64,000 nt of DNA from Euphorbia lathyris. Lineage: Eukaryota > Streptophyta > Magnoliopsida > Malpighiales > Euphorbiaceae. Below the pieces are notes generated by a model. That model searched no databases and was not told the DNA's origin. It saw nothing but the letters and a program-made list of their open reading frames with translations. This document shows positions 11,001 to 23,621 of this stretch, piece after piece. Made by a program: the position numbers and the translations under genes. Every line of letters begins with the position of its first letter. The stretch's first letter is position 1. Location of the stretch: NCBI RefSeq assembly GCF_963576675.1, contig NC_088918.1, positions 55,757,501-55,821,500 on the forward strand, given 5' to 3'.

Positions 11001-12139
11001 TGCGGGGAGTGAAGGTGAGTAATCAAGAGGAAGACTTGGATAGGCACTGTTGGGCGCTGACTAACAATGGAGTTTATTCTTGCAAATCGGCCTTTGAAGC
11101 TTTCTCTCTCTTTAGATCTGATCCTCCCTCGGATGTGTGGAAGTCGATTTGGACCCTTAAAGTTCCTTTCCGTATTAGGAGTTTCCTGTGGCTGGGCGTT
11201 AAGGACAGGCTTCTTACTAATTCGGATAGGCACAGAAGGCACTTGGCTGATTCTGGAGCTTGCAGTAGATGCAGAGGCCATATTGAGACTTTGTGCCATG
11301 CTCTTAGAGATTGCTCTAATAGTAAAGAGGTTTGGAGGAAAATTCTCCCACACCATATTTTCTCTTCCTTAATGGCACATTCTGAGGTCGACTGGTTCTC
11401 TGATGGTGTTAGAGGAAAGTTGCTTCCATACATGGAGCATGGTGACATTTTCTTTGCTATTATCTGTCACCAAGTTTGGAAATGGAGAAACGAGGAGATT
11501 TTTGGAGATAAAACTGTTTTTATGACAAACTTAGCTGATTTCTTCTCGAAAAAACTTTTCTCTATTATCGATAGTTTCAAAGGAGAGTCCCTTGCCAGAG
11601 CCTCTCAGTGTTGTGATGTCCATCTCGTGGGATGGAGCAGGTCAAGAGAGGGGGTTGTGAAGCTGAATACTGATGGTTCCTGCCTCAGTAACGGTAAGAT
11701 TGCGGCTGGAGGTGTGCTTAGAGATGTAGGGGGCGTCTGGCTTTCTGGGTTCTCCCAGAATTTAGGGTTGGGTTCTTCCTTTTCTGCGGAGCTCTGGGCT
11801 ATTCTTACTGGAATCAATCTTGCTAAAAGGCTGGGTGTTAAGAGGCTCTCTGTGGAGTCTGATAATTTGGAAGCAATCAAAATGATTTCTGAGAATCATT
11901 CTATGGGTCTTAACAATCGCAACCTCATCAAAGCTATTATAAGGCTTTGCTCCTCCTTTGAGTTCGTAGAGTTCAGACACATTTTTAGAGAGCAGAATCG
12001 TGTTGCTGATCGCTTGGCGGCGGCGGGCCATGAAGGGACGTTAGGCGTTACTACCCTTCCTGTTTCCCCTAGTTTCATCTCTCATCTTCTCTTAGAAGAT
12101 AGGATTGGGGTTAGCTTCCCTAGGCTAATTCCTGGGTAG
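8040..12139 (+). pseudogene. LINE ORF2, broken by a stop and a frameshift
   Basis: Starts with ATG at 8040 (MDLLFWNVRG, the typical endonuclease opening); an in-frame GTG lies at 8016 but ATG fits the family. The endonuclease shows LLETK and VAGDFNDI, with RLDKVYAN and HSDHCPI near its end. A TAG at 9300-9302 interrupts the linker before RT. Just after, near 9450-9456, the reading frame shifts by one base, and the rest runs openly from 9455 to 12139. This part has RPISLCNVLYK, RQGDPMSPFLF, catalytic FADD at 10073-10084, a zf-RVT segment (CSRCRGHIETLCH) and an RNase H (VVKLNTDGSC). Both lesions lie in a 160-bp stretch. Confidence 0.92.
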
Positions 12140-12188
12140 TTTGTTGTTATTCGTTTTTCTTTTCCTTTTCTACCAAAAAAAAAAAAAA

Positions 12189-12202
12189 ACATTGAAAAAA
12201 GA
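12189..12202. repeat. Target site duplication of LINE, 3' copy
   Basis: Same 14 bases as 5561-5574, directly after the poly(A). Confidence 0.9.
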
Positions 12203-15070
12203 TACCCAAAGTAATAACAGGAGATGATGTAACTGAATGTGATTACCATCTAGATTTAGGCTCATACAATGCACGAATTACATGATTTTACTATAATGAA
12301 TAAATATAATTTTGATATTAAATATTAACTAAAGTTATAAACATATAGATGCAACCTATTATATTCTTTTTCGACTTGAACTTCAAAACTAAATTGATAT
12401 CTAAATATTAATTTAGATTAAATTGAACCTATCAATAAAACAAATTGATCCTTAATTCAATTATAATTTAAAAAACAAATAAACCCATTTGTACTTTTAT
12501 GTATATTTAATAAAATGGAAAAAAATAATTTCATATATACTAAATTTTTCTCATATAATTTAATATTTGAAGTAAGTAAATAAATCTATTTCCCCATCTA
12601 CTCCAATTATAATTTAAAAATTAAACTAACTCATGATAATTCAACGTTTAGAAAAAAAAACAGAAAAAAGAATAACGGTTTTATATTTGAAAAAAAAAAT
12701 AAACTTATTCTTATTTCATGTATATTAAATAATGCAACGTTAATTTATTTTGGAACAGTATTTAAAGATAAAATAAAATAGTGTAAACCAAATATATGAA
12801 TAATTAATGTTATTTAGAATTGTCTTCAAAAGCTACATTTTGAGTACACTTGTTTTTTTTTTTACTCAACACATATATGAATTCTCAATCATTCTTTATT
12901 TATAATTTTTGAAATTATCTCATGTATCTCCAATCAGATCAAACCATATACATCAAATGATGATGCTCTTATTTTGATGCATCATATATTATTATATTAC
13001 ATTTTTTTTCTTTTTGATTTATTTATATATATATATAAATACGGTTTTGTGATTATAATTTGAAAATAATATTTTGCTTGAAGAAAGGAAACTGGTTGTA
13101 ACAAATTCATTGCAACATCATGAAAACAGAGAAAATAAGAAAATTAAATGAAAAAATAAGTTGAAGATGTTGTAAGGAAAGTGAATTATAATTTAGAATA
13201 TATAAAATGACATATTGATTTTTGTATTAAAATTCCTCAAACTTGTTCATAAAACATATTCTTCAAAACCGTGTTTCCTCAATTAGACTCTGAGTCCAGT
13301 CGATCTAGGCTTTGTCTACACCTGTGTTAAGAATCAATAGTTCAGTATCCACATTAATGGCACATAAATGCATATCATGAGTTCAAAAATTGTTCCAGAC
13401 TTAACAAAGATTTTGATATCAAGAGGAATCCTATTATTTACCAAAATTCAATACCTATCTTCTGTTTGCATTCATTCACGCTGTCCGGCCCGCACACCAC
13501 CTCGAGAGACCCTATGGCTATGAGACAGGCGACCTCGATGAAAAGCTTTAAACAGAATGAGTATAATTTAGTAATATTTATTGCATTTTGATTCAGAATT
13601 TACCACTTCTTTAAATGTTCAATATTGCCATTTATAATTGGCAAAAGCTAATGGACGTCCCTAGGGGCCAGGATCCACTTGGAACTGTAATAACTACTAC
13701 AAACTAAATTCAAAGCACGAGTGAGCCATAAAATAAAAGCACTCCCAGCTCCCATGATTAAGAAGTTTGCTTATACAGAAAACGAAGATCTTAAAGCAAT
13801 GGCCCCAAAAGTTCCTAATCAACTACTTGGAATAGAAGTCACTAAACAACAGAGCAAATTACCTACATCTCTTTATTCTCTTAAACTACGAAAAGCAAAA
13901 TGATTTCTTTGAATTGAGTAATTCAGGCACAAGCAGCTTGTGCACAATTTTCATACAAAAGATAGCATGGAATCTTCACAATAAAGTTGTTAAAAGCTAG
14001 CTATTCCCTAGTAATATTGTGATTGCCAAAGACACATACCTCAAGTTTCTTATTTATTTCCAATTGCCCTGAATTTTGATAACCAATATTCACCTCAAGT
14101 TCAGCAGCTCAATTGAGTAATGCACAAGTTGTGCCAAATTAACCCAGGAGACCACAATGTGTATCTATACTCCATTCATCATAGCCATGTGAAAGGCAAC
14201 AATAGTCAATTTGCTCAATATAGCTCTGTCTAAAACCAAGAAGAAGATATGGGATTAGACAATAAATTGAGTGTCATGCAAACTTTACTAAGTTTAGAGA
14301 TTGCTATTACACACTTTCATAATATACACAAGCCCGCACCTAAGCACACATTCATTTTTTTCCTTAATGTCCTATAAAGAGTTGCACATAACAATTTTTT
14401 TTTTGTCAAAGCTAAAGAGAAATGTCAAAAAAATCTACCAGGTTGTATCCACTTTGGTAATCATGTAACTAAATTGTAAATCAATATGCAAAATGCAAAA
14501 AAAAAAAGAGAACGTCAATAGTCGGCACCAAATTCAGCACAAAGGAAGTTTATGCTTGTGTATAAAATTAGTGATGTGCATGTAGGACATCTGAGTAACA
14601 GACAACCCACACTTTATGATAGAGAATTGTATAATGCAGATCAGGCCTGAGTAACAGACAACTCAGGCTTCACAATATAATTGTTTTGATTTTTCCGTCT
14701 ATGGAATCCATCACAACACAAACAAATTAATACCATTATCACATTAGAGACATAAAAGTTATACAAATTAAACAAATGTGTTTGTATGATATTCAGTAAG
14801 TTCAACATAAGTTCACACCTTCTTACTTCTTGCTTCTTATGATTCAATTGTACCAAACTGGGAAAAGTAAGCTTTAAAAAAAATTCATAATCAGCACATG
14901 TAAGCAGATAACAGCATCAAAATGTGAGGGGATTGTTGTTGCCAGAACCACTCACTTGGTTTCTGTTGAACATAAAAACAATGTTGATTTAATAATAGAA
15001 AAAAAAGGAAATCAGAAATGCACGGAACCTTGAAAGAAGCCAACAGCTTCAGCTCCACTGATCTGAAATT
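12203..15070. other. AT-rich spacer, possible degraded gene sequence near its end
   Basis: No open coding region stands out. 12240-13280 is very AT-rich. 13480-13550 is a short GC-richer island that I cannot assign. 15020-15070 leads into a recognisable formate-tetrahydrofolate ligase exon remnant and may hold more of it in a decayed form. No RNA gene recognised. Confidence 0.4.
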
Positions 15071-15121
15071 GAGGCAATAGCAATATCACATGGTGTTAGT
15101 GGTGTTGAGTACTCAGAGCAG
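15071..15121 (+). pseudogene. Formate-tetrahydrofolate ligase exon remnant (upstream exon)
   Basis: Formate-tetrahydrofolate ligase (10-formyl-THF synthetase) makes 10-formyl-THF in one-carbon metabolism. Reads EAIAISHGVSGVEYSEQ, which fits the family segment just before its C-terminal part. It ends at a GT donor at 15122. The continuing exon lies at 27050, after the copia insertion. In-frame stop codons appear immediately upstream (near 15060), so I could not follow the exon further 5'. The rest of the gene is not recognisable in the window, so this is a fragment, not a working gene. Confidence 0.7.
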
Positions 15122-15127
15122 GTAAAA

Positions 15128-15132
15128 ACTTT
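15128..15132. repeat. Copia target site duplication, left copy
   Basis: ACTTT, repeated at 26988-26992 just outside the other LTR. Confidence 0.9.
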
Positions 15133-15417
15133 TGTTGGTCCCTAGTAATTAGTTCCAAGGGGGGGATAGGAACTAATGTAACTTTTTCGCTTTTAATTAT
15201 GCTGACTTAATGTTATTTTAAGAGTTTGTTAACTCAGCGTGTTGGTCAGCACGGCCGATTGATTAGTCAGATAGTTTTAGTTCTATACTGACTAAGACTG
15301 CTTAACCTGAGAGTTGGGAATTAACTCTTGAGAGGTCAGCTTCCAACTCAGCACTCAGATTTACTCAGTTTCAGTTTTAACAATTTATATGCTGAGTAAA
15401 TATCACAAGCAACACAT

Positions 15418-15418
<1 letters not shown>

Positions 15419-15472
<54 letters not shown>
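15419..15472. repeat. (CA)n(TA)n microsatellite inside the LTR
   Basis: About 16 CA repeats followed by about 11 TA repeats. The matching tract in the other LTR (25762-25853) is much longer. Confidence 0.9.
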
Positions 15473-15473
<1 letters not shown>

Positions 15474-16471
15474 TGAGAGATAGAGTTTAGAAGTTACTCA
15501 GCACGACTTATCCTGGTTTGGCCTCTCTACCTACGTCCAGTCCCCAGTTCCTCCTGGGATTTTCAATCTAATACTGAGCTCTTTCAAGGTAGAGCACAAA
15601 CCCTTTACAAGGCAGTGAGTATGCAAGAGTACATCCTCTATTCGTCTACTCAGCTCCTACTAAGTACTACAACCCAGCACTTAGATTTTTCTACCACTGA
15701 ATGCTTACAACCAAGCACTCAGCATACACTCTCAATATTACAATTGATAAACACTTGTTCTCTTTTTAGTAAAGAACACTTTAGAAGATTACACAGAATC
15801 ACTCTAGCATTTACACAAAGAATAGAAGATTTGGTGTAAGATCTTTGTATTTGAGTGCTTTGAAGATTTCTCTCTTGGATTTTTCTTTTTGTAATTCGGC
15901 AAATGTCCAAGTGAAATCCTTGTCCATTTTAAAATGAATTCTGGAGATTAGACCGTTTGAATTTGGTGTGTCCGTTGATTCCAAAATGGCTCTTTTAGTA
16001 GACACCTTCTAGTCAGCTTCAGTTTTGCAGGCCAATCCTGTCATCTATTTTCTTCAGGTGTCAGCCTTGTCTTCTTCCTACAGACTTGTCTTTTTGTGGC
16101 AGTTGTCTTTTACCAATAATCTATTGACCCATGTTTCTTGGAATTAGTCTTCTGTGTATTTTCGAGGCTTCAATTATTGGTGCAGAAGATTGACAGACTT
16201 TGTCCTTTAGTGAACGGATCCTTCATGCTATCCTGACTGTCACTCAGCTTCATTCGTTATCTTCGAATGTTCAACTTCCATGCTGAGTTCCTTCTTAGTC
16301 AGCTCCGTTCTGTTTATACAATTCTGAAGGAATCTTCTAATTTAGTCAGCTTCGTTCTGGCAACTTTGAAGGAGACTTCTGATACTGAGTTCTACTCCAC
16401 TCAGCTTCTATTCTTTCATGCTGAGTTCCGTTCCACTCAGTTTGGCTTATGCTGACTTTTGTCCTGTCTAA

Positions 16472-16485
16472 CTTTATATATATAT
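16472..16485 (-). promoter_or_regulatory. Probable TATA box of the copia LTR
   Basis: Reads TATATATATAAAG on the minus strand about 120 bp into U3 of the LTR; the same site is in the right LTR near 26855. Position fits a retrotransposon promoter. Confidence 0.5.
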
Positions 16486-16605
16486 TTTTGCACTCAATAT
16501 TGAACAAACACATTAGTACAATTAAATCAAAGCATTTAAATTTAATTGCCTCTTAATCATGGATGATTTTGTCAAATCAAAATCTTATGGAAAGGTGTTT
16601 CAACA

Positions 16606-16620
16606 AACTCCCCCATTTTG
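16606..16620 (-). other. Copia polypurine tract
   Basis: On the minus strand this reads CAAAATGGGGGAGTT and abuts the 3' LTR, the usual place for plus-strand priming. Confidence 0.85.
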
Positions 16621-17036
16621 ATGTTGGCAAAATACAGAATTATGGAACTCAGTTATAAGTTACCCCATGATTGATTTATTTTTCAAATAACTCCCCCGTA
16701 AGGGTTGCACATATTGTCTTAACTTAATTCTAAACCTTCCAAGATTTAATTGAATTAACCTTAAGACATTTGTGTATACTGACTTAGTTTAATGTTAGAT
16801 TTTTCAAGATCTGAGCTAATTGGATTTAAGTCAGTTTTCAAAAATATTAGAAGTATGTTGTTACTCAGTTTATTACATAAGTATTTTAGTGTTAATGTAT
16901 ACTGAGTATGTTTTACTTCTTAATTTGTTTGTTCAATTTTATCAGCCAGGTTGAGAAAATGGTACTTGTCATAGATTAAGCAAAAACATATGAGGAAAGA
17001 TTCTATGCTAAGTTCTAAACATTGACTAAGCTATAT

Positions 17037-19934
17037 CTAGTTCTTCTTCTTTTCCTTCATATTGACCTGAGCTTGATGGTTAGCTTGATATACTCCTTTG
17101 CCTTTATCTTTACTTCCTGAGGCATTACCTGCAAGCTGAGTTCCGTCTTGGCTTTTCTCCCCCGTTTTGCCATCATCGGGTATATAAAGGAAGGTTTTGT
17201 TTCTAGCTGCAGTGGAGAGGAAATGTGAGTAACGCTGGAGCCTCTTTGTGCTTTCACTCAAGCCATCAATTACAGGGACACTGTCATCTTGGACATGGCG
17301 AGGAACCCGGAGAGAGCTGCTAATCATGCTGAGTAGGCATTCATGTGATTTGCTAAGCCAGGTGTGCGCACTAGTGAGCTGAGCAAAAGATTGGTGGTAC
17401 ATCTTTAGTATGGCAGAGTCATAAAACATGCGCTGAGCATTGTTGATGCGCATTGCCTTCATAATTGCTTGGGAAAAGCTCAAGAGTTGACCATTGGAGA
17501 CTGGGTCAACATCCATCTGAGCCTTGTTGACGTTAAGTAGACTTACCGCTTCACTCAGTTGGTCAATGGTGCACTGAGAGGTAGAAGATACTAATTCACG
17601 CGTACTGGTCAGTTCAGCAGTTAGCTTGGCAAAGCAGTCTTGTAACTCAGCAGAGGTAGCATACTCAGGATTGCCAGTTGCGCTTGATTTGGTCAGTTCT
17701 GCAGTTAACTTAGCAAAATAGCCTTGAAGCTCAGTGGAAGTTGCATACCCTGGATTAACTTCCGACAGTTGTTGGATTTTGCCTTCAAGCGAGTTCAGAT
17801 GGTTCACCATTGTGAGTACCAATTCAGTCAGCTTTGCTATTTGGTCTTGCCTGGGTTGATGAGTTTGAACGGTGGTCATAATACTTACAAGATCCTTGAG
17901 TCCTCTTAGTTCATTGAGAAGCTGAGTGATACCAGACAGTTGGGAGGACTCAGCATGAGAAGATCTAGTAGCATCAGCTTGAGGAGGGTTCAAATCTTGA
18001 AGCAAGGACTGAGTAGAGGCAATGATTCGTCGGCCTGACTCATTAGCATTCAAGTATGTGAATTGAGCAGCATTTGTCTCAGAGGCTGGAATTGAGCTTG
18101 ATGGTGGTGGAGTTGGCTGTTTGCCAGATTGATCATCTTGCAGATTGGCTTTAGGGGCTGATTTATCAACATGCTGTGTTGGAGGTGGAGTTTGGTTAGT
18201 CATGTTGACCTGCTCAATTTGAGTGGGTGAAGTTGAAGCAGGATTTGTTCCATCTTGAGCAGTTGGATTTGGATTTTCTAAGGTTTTGGCTTGTTCCTCA
18301 TCCTGAGTAACAGAGGCTTGGTTTTGTACAAGATCCGTTGGAGGAGACTCAGGCTCAGCATCATGGGAGAAATATTTGAACTGAATTTTGGAGAGTTCAG
18401 CATCAATATCTTGAGAAGGGGAATCATCCAGAAGATCAATGTGCTTTTGTGCATTCTTCTTGAGTCGCTTGAACCTTGTTTCTTTAGGAGGAGATGGGTC
18501 AGCATGAATAACCTCCTCATCAGTATCAACTGTTTCTTCTTCCACAGTTGGATTCTCATGTTGCTCAACGTGATCCTCAACAGCAACATTTTCTTCTTCC
18601 TCAATTCTCCGCTCAGCATCATCCTGATGTTGCTCAACATCAGTAGGTTGTTCCTGCTCGGTATTGACTTCTTCCTCAACAGGAGTTTCTTGCTCAGCAT
18701 CCTTGACCGGCTCAGCATGAGTTTGGTCTAGGTCAATTCTATGGCCTTTTGGAGGTACAACCCAATCCAAGGGATTAGCTTCAACTGTCTTTAAGGTGTG
18801 AACCTTCTTCTTTTTCATTAAAGGGGATTTCAGAGTTTCCTCTTCTTCATCCTCAGGCTCTTCTGGCCTCTTTCTTTTCTCTGCCGACCTAGGTGTACCT
18901 TGAGGTTGGTCAGCTTCAACATTCTTAGCTTTGTTCATAGCCCGCTTCTTCCTGGGCACTGCGTCAATATCTTTTGCACATGTTGCCAGCGCTTTTCTCT
19001 TCTTCTTGTCCTTAGGGGACTCAGCAGGAGCCTCCACTTCTTTCTCAGGCTCATGCTTAGGCACATTTTCCTGTTTAGCTTCATCATTTTCCTCAATATC
19101 TTCAATTTCTTCATATCCTTTCAATGGTTGATTGTATAATAATCCAACCAGTACAGCTGCTGTGATCTCATTTCCCAAGGTATCAGTTTCATTTATGGTC
19201 TCGATTTGTTTATCTTCGAGGATCTTAGTGATTAAAGAACCTAACCGAAGTTTCTTACCTCCTCGCTGGAGTGCACCAACCAGAAATACCGGAAGGTTGA
19301 GAGGGGTGTAGGTCAGCATGTGCCATATGAAGCACTGCTCAAAGTTGGAGGCAGATGAGGCTGAGTTGAGTTTGGGGAAGATGAAGTTGGTCAATATGTA
19401 GTGTGCCATCTTCTGTTCTTGCCCCATATAGGTGATGGGTATTTCTCCTTTATGATTCTTTGGTTTGCAGAACCCATTGATCTGGTCAAGCTTTTCCTTT
19501 GGTACCTTTTCTTTTGTTGTCCTAAACTCCATTCCTTCGTCTGGTAAGTTTAGCAGAGTAGCTAGATAGGCAGGGGTTATGGTGATTTTCTGTCCTTTGA
19601 CCGTGGTCTTCAAATAGTCAGCATCTTCTTCATCAACAAACATGTTGGAATAGAACTCTCTGACCAGCCTAGGGTATGTTTTTCCGGTGAGTGAGAAGAG
19701 ACCAGTCCATTTGTTCTTCTCGATCTAGTCACAAAACGGTTTCTCAGAAGTGATGAATCCTGGAGAGAACCATCTGCATTTTAGAACCTCCAAGTTGTTG
19801 ACCTTCTTATGGACCTTGATCATGTTCCTTTCTACTGGCTTTGATGAACCGGCGGGGTTAGCTTGGGTGGGTTTGCCAGAGGTTTGGCCAAGCTGAGTGG
19901 TGAAGTTAGGGATTTCGTTTTTGCCGGAAGCCAT
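17037..19934 (-). pseudogene. Extra ORF after pol (Sirevirus env-like position), one stop
   Basis: 966 codons from ATG at 19932-19934, interrupted once by TAG at 19725-19727. The N-terminal 270 residues are globular and resemble the 'putative plant transposon protein' domain found in many plant retroelements (FIWHMLTYTPLNLPVFLV, ILTNFIFPKL). The middle, roughly residues 280-560, is highly acidic/basic and low in complexity, with KKKRK-like clusters that could be nuclear signals. The C-terminal third is Ser/Gln-rich, with two similar 30-residue units containing YATS-ELQ-FAKLTAELT. I see no signal peptide and no clear membrane helix, so an envelope function is not supported. Function unknown. 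It is in the same frame as gag-pol. Confidence 0.8.
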
Positions 19935-20486
19935 TGTTACAGATGAAGGTTTTAAGGTTTAGGGAGAGAGAAGGATTCGATTTCAGAAGATTTTAAGCGT
20001 AAAGAGTAATGAGTGGGGATCCTTCCACTACTTATAGAGTCTTGAATCATTCCTAATTAATGAACTAGCCGTTTTCTTCTTGGGACTTTATTCGACAAAG
20101 ATTCTGCCATTTATGATAGGTTCGGCGCATGGGTATTCATTATTACTTGCGTTTTTTTTAGGTATGATTTGTTACACGTGTCATTATTCATTGGTACAAG
20201 TGGGCTTTTACTCAGTTTGCCAGAATATGAATCGTTTATGATACTGAGTATTTAATTCTACGTAGATGGATTTTCTATCTCTTAGTAACTCAACATACGT
20301 TAATCACTCAGCATGTACATCTACTGAGCATAAGGTAATTACTCAATATGTTTATCTACTCAGCACAGAATATTTACTCAACATTTGTATCTACTCAGTA
20401 TAGACTATTAAGCTCAATGTGCAGTAGTTACTAGATTGATATCAGTCAGCATGAAAATCACTCAACATTTATTCAAATATTTAGAA
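19935..20486 (-). other. Spacer between pol and extra ORF, rich in a repeated CTCAG word
   Basis: No coding potential. From 20210 to 20470 the words ACTCAGCA / ACTCAACAT / TACTCAGTA recur every 20-30 bp. The same word family fills the LTRs. Confidence 0.7.
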
Positions 20487-23400
20487 TTATTGAAGAGGAT
20501 TAGACATACCGATAGCTTCCCTTAGTATGTTAAATTGCTCACGACCCAAAGGCTTGGTGAAGATATCTGCAAGCTGTTCATTTGTTGGCACATAGGTCAG
20601 CTTGATCTCACCCTTTAGTACGCGATCTCTGATGAAGTGATGCCTTATGCTGACATGCTTCATCCTGCTGTGTTGGATAGGATTCTTGGATAGATCAATG
20701 GCACTCTTGTTGTCACATTTGATCTCTATTGTCTCAGTTCTTACTCCATAATTCTCAAGATGTTGCTTTATCCATAGGACTTGAGCTACACAGCTTCCAG
20801 CAGCAATGTACTCAGCTTCAGTTGTAGACAGAGCAACTGATGACTGCTTCTTGCTGAACCAGGATACTAGACAGCTTCCAAGGAAATGACATCCTCCTGA
20901 AGTACTCTTACGTTCTAGCTTATCCCGTCCATAGTCAGCATCAATATATCCTATGAGTGTGAAGTCATTTGAAGTTGGATACCACAAACCTGCATCAACT
21001 GAGCTCTGCAAATATCTAAAAATTCTTTTTACAGCAATTAAGTGAGATTCCCTTGGGTCAGCTTGATATGTTGCACAATAACATACTGAGTACTGTATAT
21101 CAGGTCTACTAGTAGTGAGATAAAGTAAGGAGCATATCATACCTCGATAAAGTTTACTATCTATTGACTTACTTTTCTCATCTTTGCATAGGACAGTATC
21201 AGTACCCATAGGGGTTGATATGGGCTTACAGTCTCCCATATCAAACTTCTTTAACATCTCCTTGGTGTACTTGGACTGACTAATGAAGATGTCGTTCTTA
21301 CCTTGCTTGATCTGAAGTCCAAGGAAGAAGCTGAGTTCCCCCATCATGGACATTTCGAACTCAGTCTGCATCTGTTTGCTAAACTCTTGACATAAGGATT
21401 CGTCAGTAGCACAAAATATTATGTCATCTACATAGATTTGTGCAAGTAGGGTATGTTTGCCCTTTTTCTTAATGAACAAGGTTGTGTCAGCTTTTCCTCT
21501 GACATAGTTCCTGGTCAGCAGGAAGTTGGTCAACCTCTCATACTAGGCTCTTGGAGCTTGTTTCAGGCCATATAGGGCCTTCTTGAGTTTATAAACGTGG
21601 TTTGGGAATTTTAGGTCTTCAAAACCAGGAGGTTGATTAACATATACCTCTTCGTTTATAAAGCCATTAAGAAATGCACTTTTAACATCCATTTGATACA
21701 ATTTGAAGTTCATGAAACTGGCATATGCACACAATATACGTATAGCTTCTAATCTAGCAACTGGTGTAAAGGTTTCACCATAATCAATGCCCTCTTGCTG
21801 ACTATAGCCTTGGGCTACAAGTCGAGCTTTGTTCCTAACAACATTTCCATGCTCATCTAGTTTGTTTCTAAAAACCCATTTAGTCCCTATGGACTTTTGA
21901 TTTCTGGGCTTAGGTACTAAATCCCATACCTCATTTCTTGTGAATTGGTCAAGCTCTTCTTGCATATCATTGATCCAATATTCATCATGCTCAGCATCAG
22001 CAAAGTTCTTCGGTTCATGTACTGATACAAAGGCAACGTTGCTGAGGAACTTCCTAAGCTGATCTCTTGTCATCAGCTTGTTGTCAGCAACATCAAGAAT
22101 GGACTTTTCTGAATGTCCTCTTGGAATTTTTATTTCCTTAGGCAATGTTGAGTCATTTGGAGCAGGTGTTTCTACAATCTCTGCAGGAACAGATTGGTCA
22201 GCAAAGGTAATTTCTCTTTCGTTTTTACCTTTGGTCAGCTCTTGTGCTGATGACTCAGCATGTCCATTTTGGTCAGCAGGAGCTGAGTTGGGTTCTTCCT
22301 ATGAGTGCTGAGTTGTTTTTCCTGCAGGATCAGTTTCATCGAAATCTACATGGACTGACTCTTCTACTACCTGAGTCCTTTTATTATAAATTCTATATGC
22401 TTTACTGTTTGTTGAGTACCCCAGAAAGATCGCTTCATCAGCTTTGGCATCAAACTTTGCCAGATTATCCTTAGCGTTGAGTATAAAACATTTACACCCA
22501 AAGGCACGAAAGTATCCAATATTGGGCTTTCGTCCTTTCCAAAGTTCATAAGGAGTTTTCTTTAATATAGGTCTTACCAAGGCCCTATTCAATATATAAC
22601 ATGCTGTATTGACGGCTTCTCCCCAAAAATACTTTGGAAGCCTATTTTCACTCAGCATTGTCCTAGCAATTTCTACTATTGTCCTATTCTTCCTTTCAAT
22701 AACTCCATTCTGTTGAGGAGTTCTAGGGGCAGAGAAATTGTGGTCAATACCATTAGTTTCACAGAATTCATCAAACATTTGGTTTTTGAATTCTCCACCA
22801 TTATCACTTCTAATGTGAGCTACTCTTAGGTCTTTGTCATTTTCAAGCTTTTTGACTAATGTAGTAAACATCTCAAATGTTTCATGTTTGCCACTCAGCA
22901 AGATGACCCAAGTATACCTAGAGAAATCATCTACAATAACTAAGGAAAATTTCTTACCTCCTATGCTGAGTGGCTGGATAGGTCCGAAAAGATCCAAATG
23001 TAGTAATTCCAATGGTCTTTTGGTTGAGACAATATTTTTGCTATGAAATGCCTTTTTGGTTTGTTTACCTTGCTGACAAGCATTACATAGTTGATCTTTT
23101 TCATATTTTAGTTTGGGTAATCCTTCAACTAGTTGCTTTCTAGCTAATTTGGCTAGGAGGTCCATGCTGACATGCCCAAGTCTCCTATGCCATAGCCAGA
23201 AGTTGTCCTCTTTAGACACTAAGCATATATTTTTTGAAAATTGTTTTTCCAAACTCAACATGTAAACATTTTCTACACGAGGGGCTGTTAAAATCAAATC
23301 ATTTGTTTTTCCCTCGAGTATTTGACACTTAGTATCATCAAATATAACCTTTCTTCCACTCTTGCAAAGCTGAGCTACGCTTAGAAGATTATATTTGAGA

Positions 23401-23621
23401 CCTTTAACTAAGGAGACTGCCTCAATTTTAGGGTTACCTCCGATAGTTCATGAGCCAACTATCTTACCCTTCTTGTTGTCTCCAAAGCTTACACTACCTC
23501 CTCGTTTAAGCTCTAGTGTGATGAACTGAGTTTCATCACCTGTCATGTGTCTTGAGCATGCGCTGTCTATGTACCAAAGTTTTGATTTCTCCACGCATGT
23601 CAAGCTGACCTGCATTTTAAA
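20487..23621 (-). pseudogene. Copia pol: protease, integrase, RT, RNase H
   Basis: Polyprotein for maturation, integration and reverse transcription. In order along the minus strand: aspartic protease (WYIDSACSRHMTGD near 23570), GAG-pre-integrase zinc finger (WHRRLGHVSMDLL...CNACQQGK), integrase core with D(LFGPIQ), RSDNGGEF and the later E in HNFSAPRTPQQNGVIERKN, RT beginning [10 protein letters not shown] with [10 protein letters not shown] and catalytic YVDDI near 21440, then RNase H with TEAEYIAAGS, ending at 20487. Stops interrupt at 23448 (TGA), 22299 (TAG) and 21543 (TAG) but the frame never shifts. Complete in length, not functional as it stands. Confidence 0.93.

Larger units (their letters stand above)
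5575..12188 (+). mobile_element. Full-length L1-type LINE, 6.6 kb
   Basis: Bounded by a perfect 14-bp target duplication, with a pyrimidine-rich 5' UTR, ORF1 (5921-8008), ORF2 (8040-12139, broken) and a poly(A) at 12175-12189. The structure shows complete reverse transcription to the 5' end, which is uncommon for LINEs. The nonsense codon and frameshift in ORF2 mean the copy can no longer move by its own protein. A 5'-truncated relative lies at about 63295-63899. Confidence 0.93.
15133..16605 (-). repeat. Copia 3' LTR (left copy)
   Basis: Begins TGTTGGTCCC and ends TTTCAACA on the plus strand. Nearly the same as 25475-26987. Most of the 40-bp length difference comes from the CA/TA microsatellite, here at about 15419-15472. 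Confidence 0.95.

Noticed and set aside
13480..13560. GC-richer patch as an exon
   Set aside because: Open in more than one frame for under 30 codons, with no family pattern or convincing splice pair.
15020..15060. A minus-strand micro-exon reading ISGAEAVGFFQ with good splice borders
   Set aside because: The plus strand right beside it carries the formate-tetrahydrofolate ligase exon, so the opposite-strand reading is more likely chance.
18278..18731. Overlapping Leu-rich frames on both strands within the copia extra ORF
   Set aside because: Out-of-frame shadows of the long acidic ORF.
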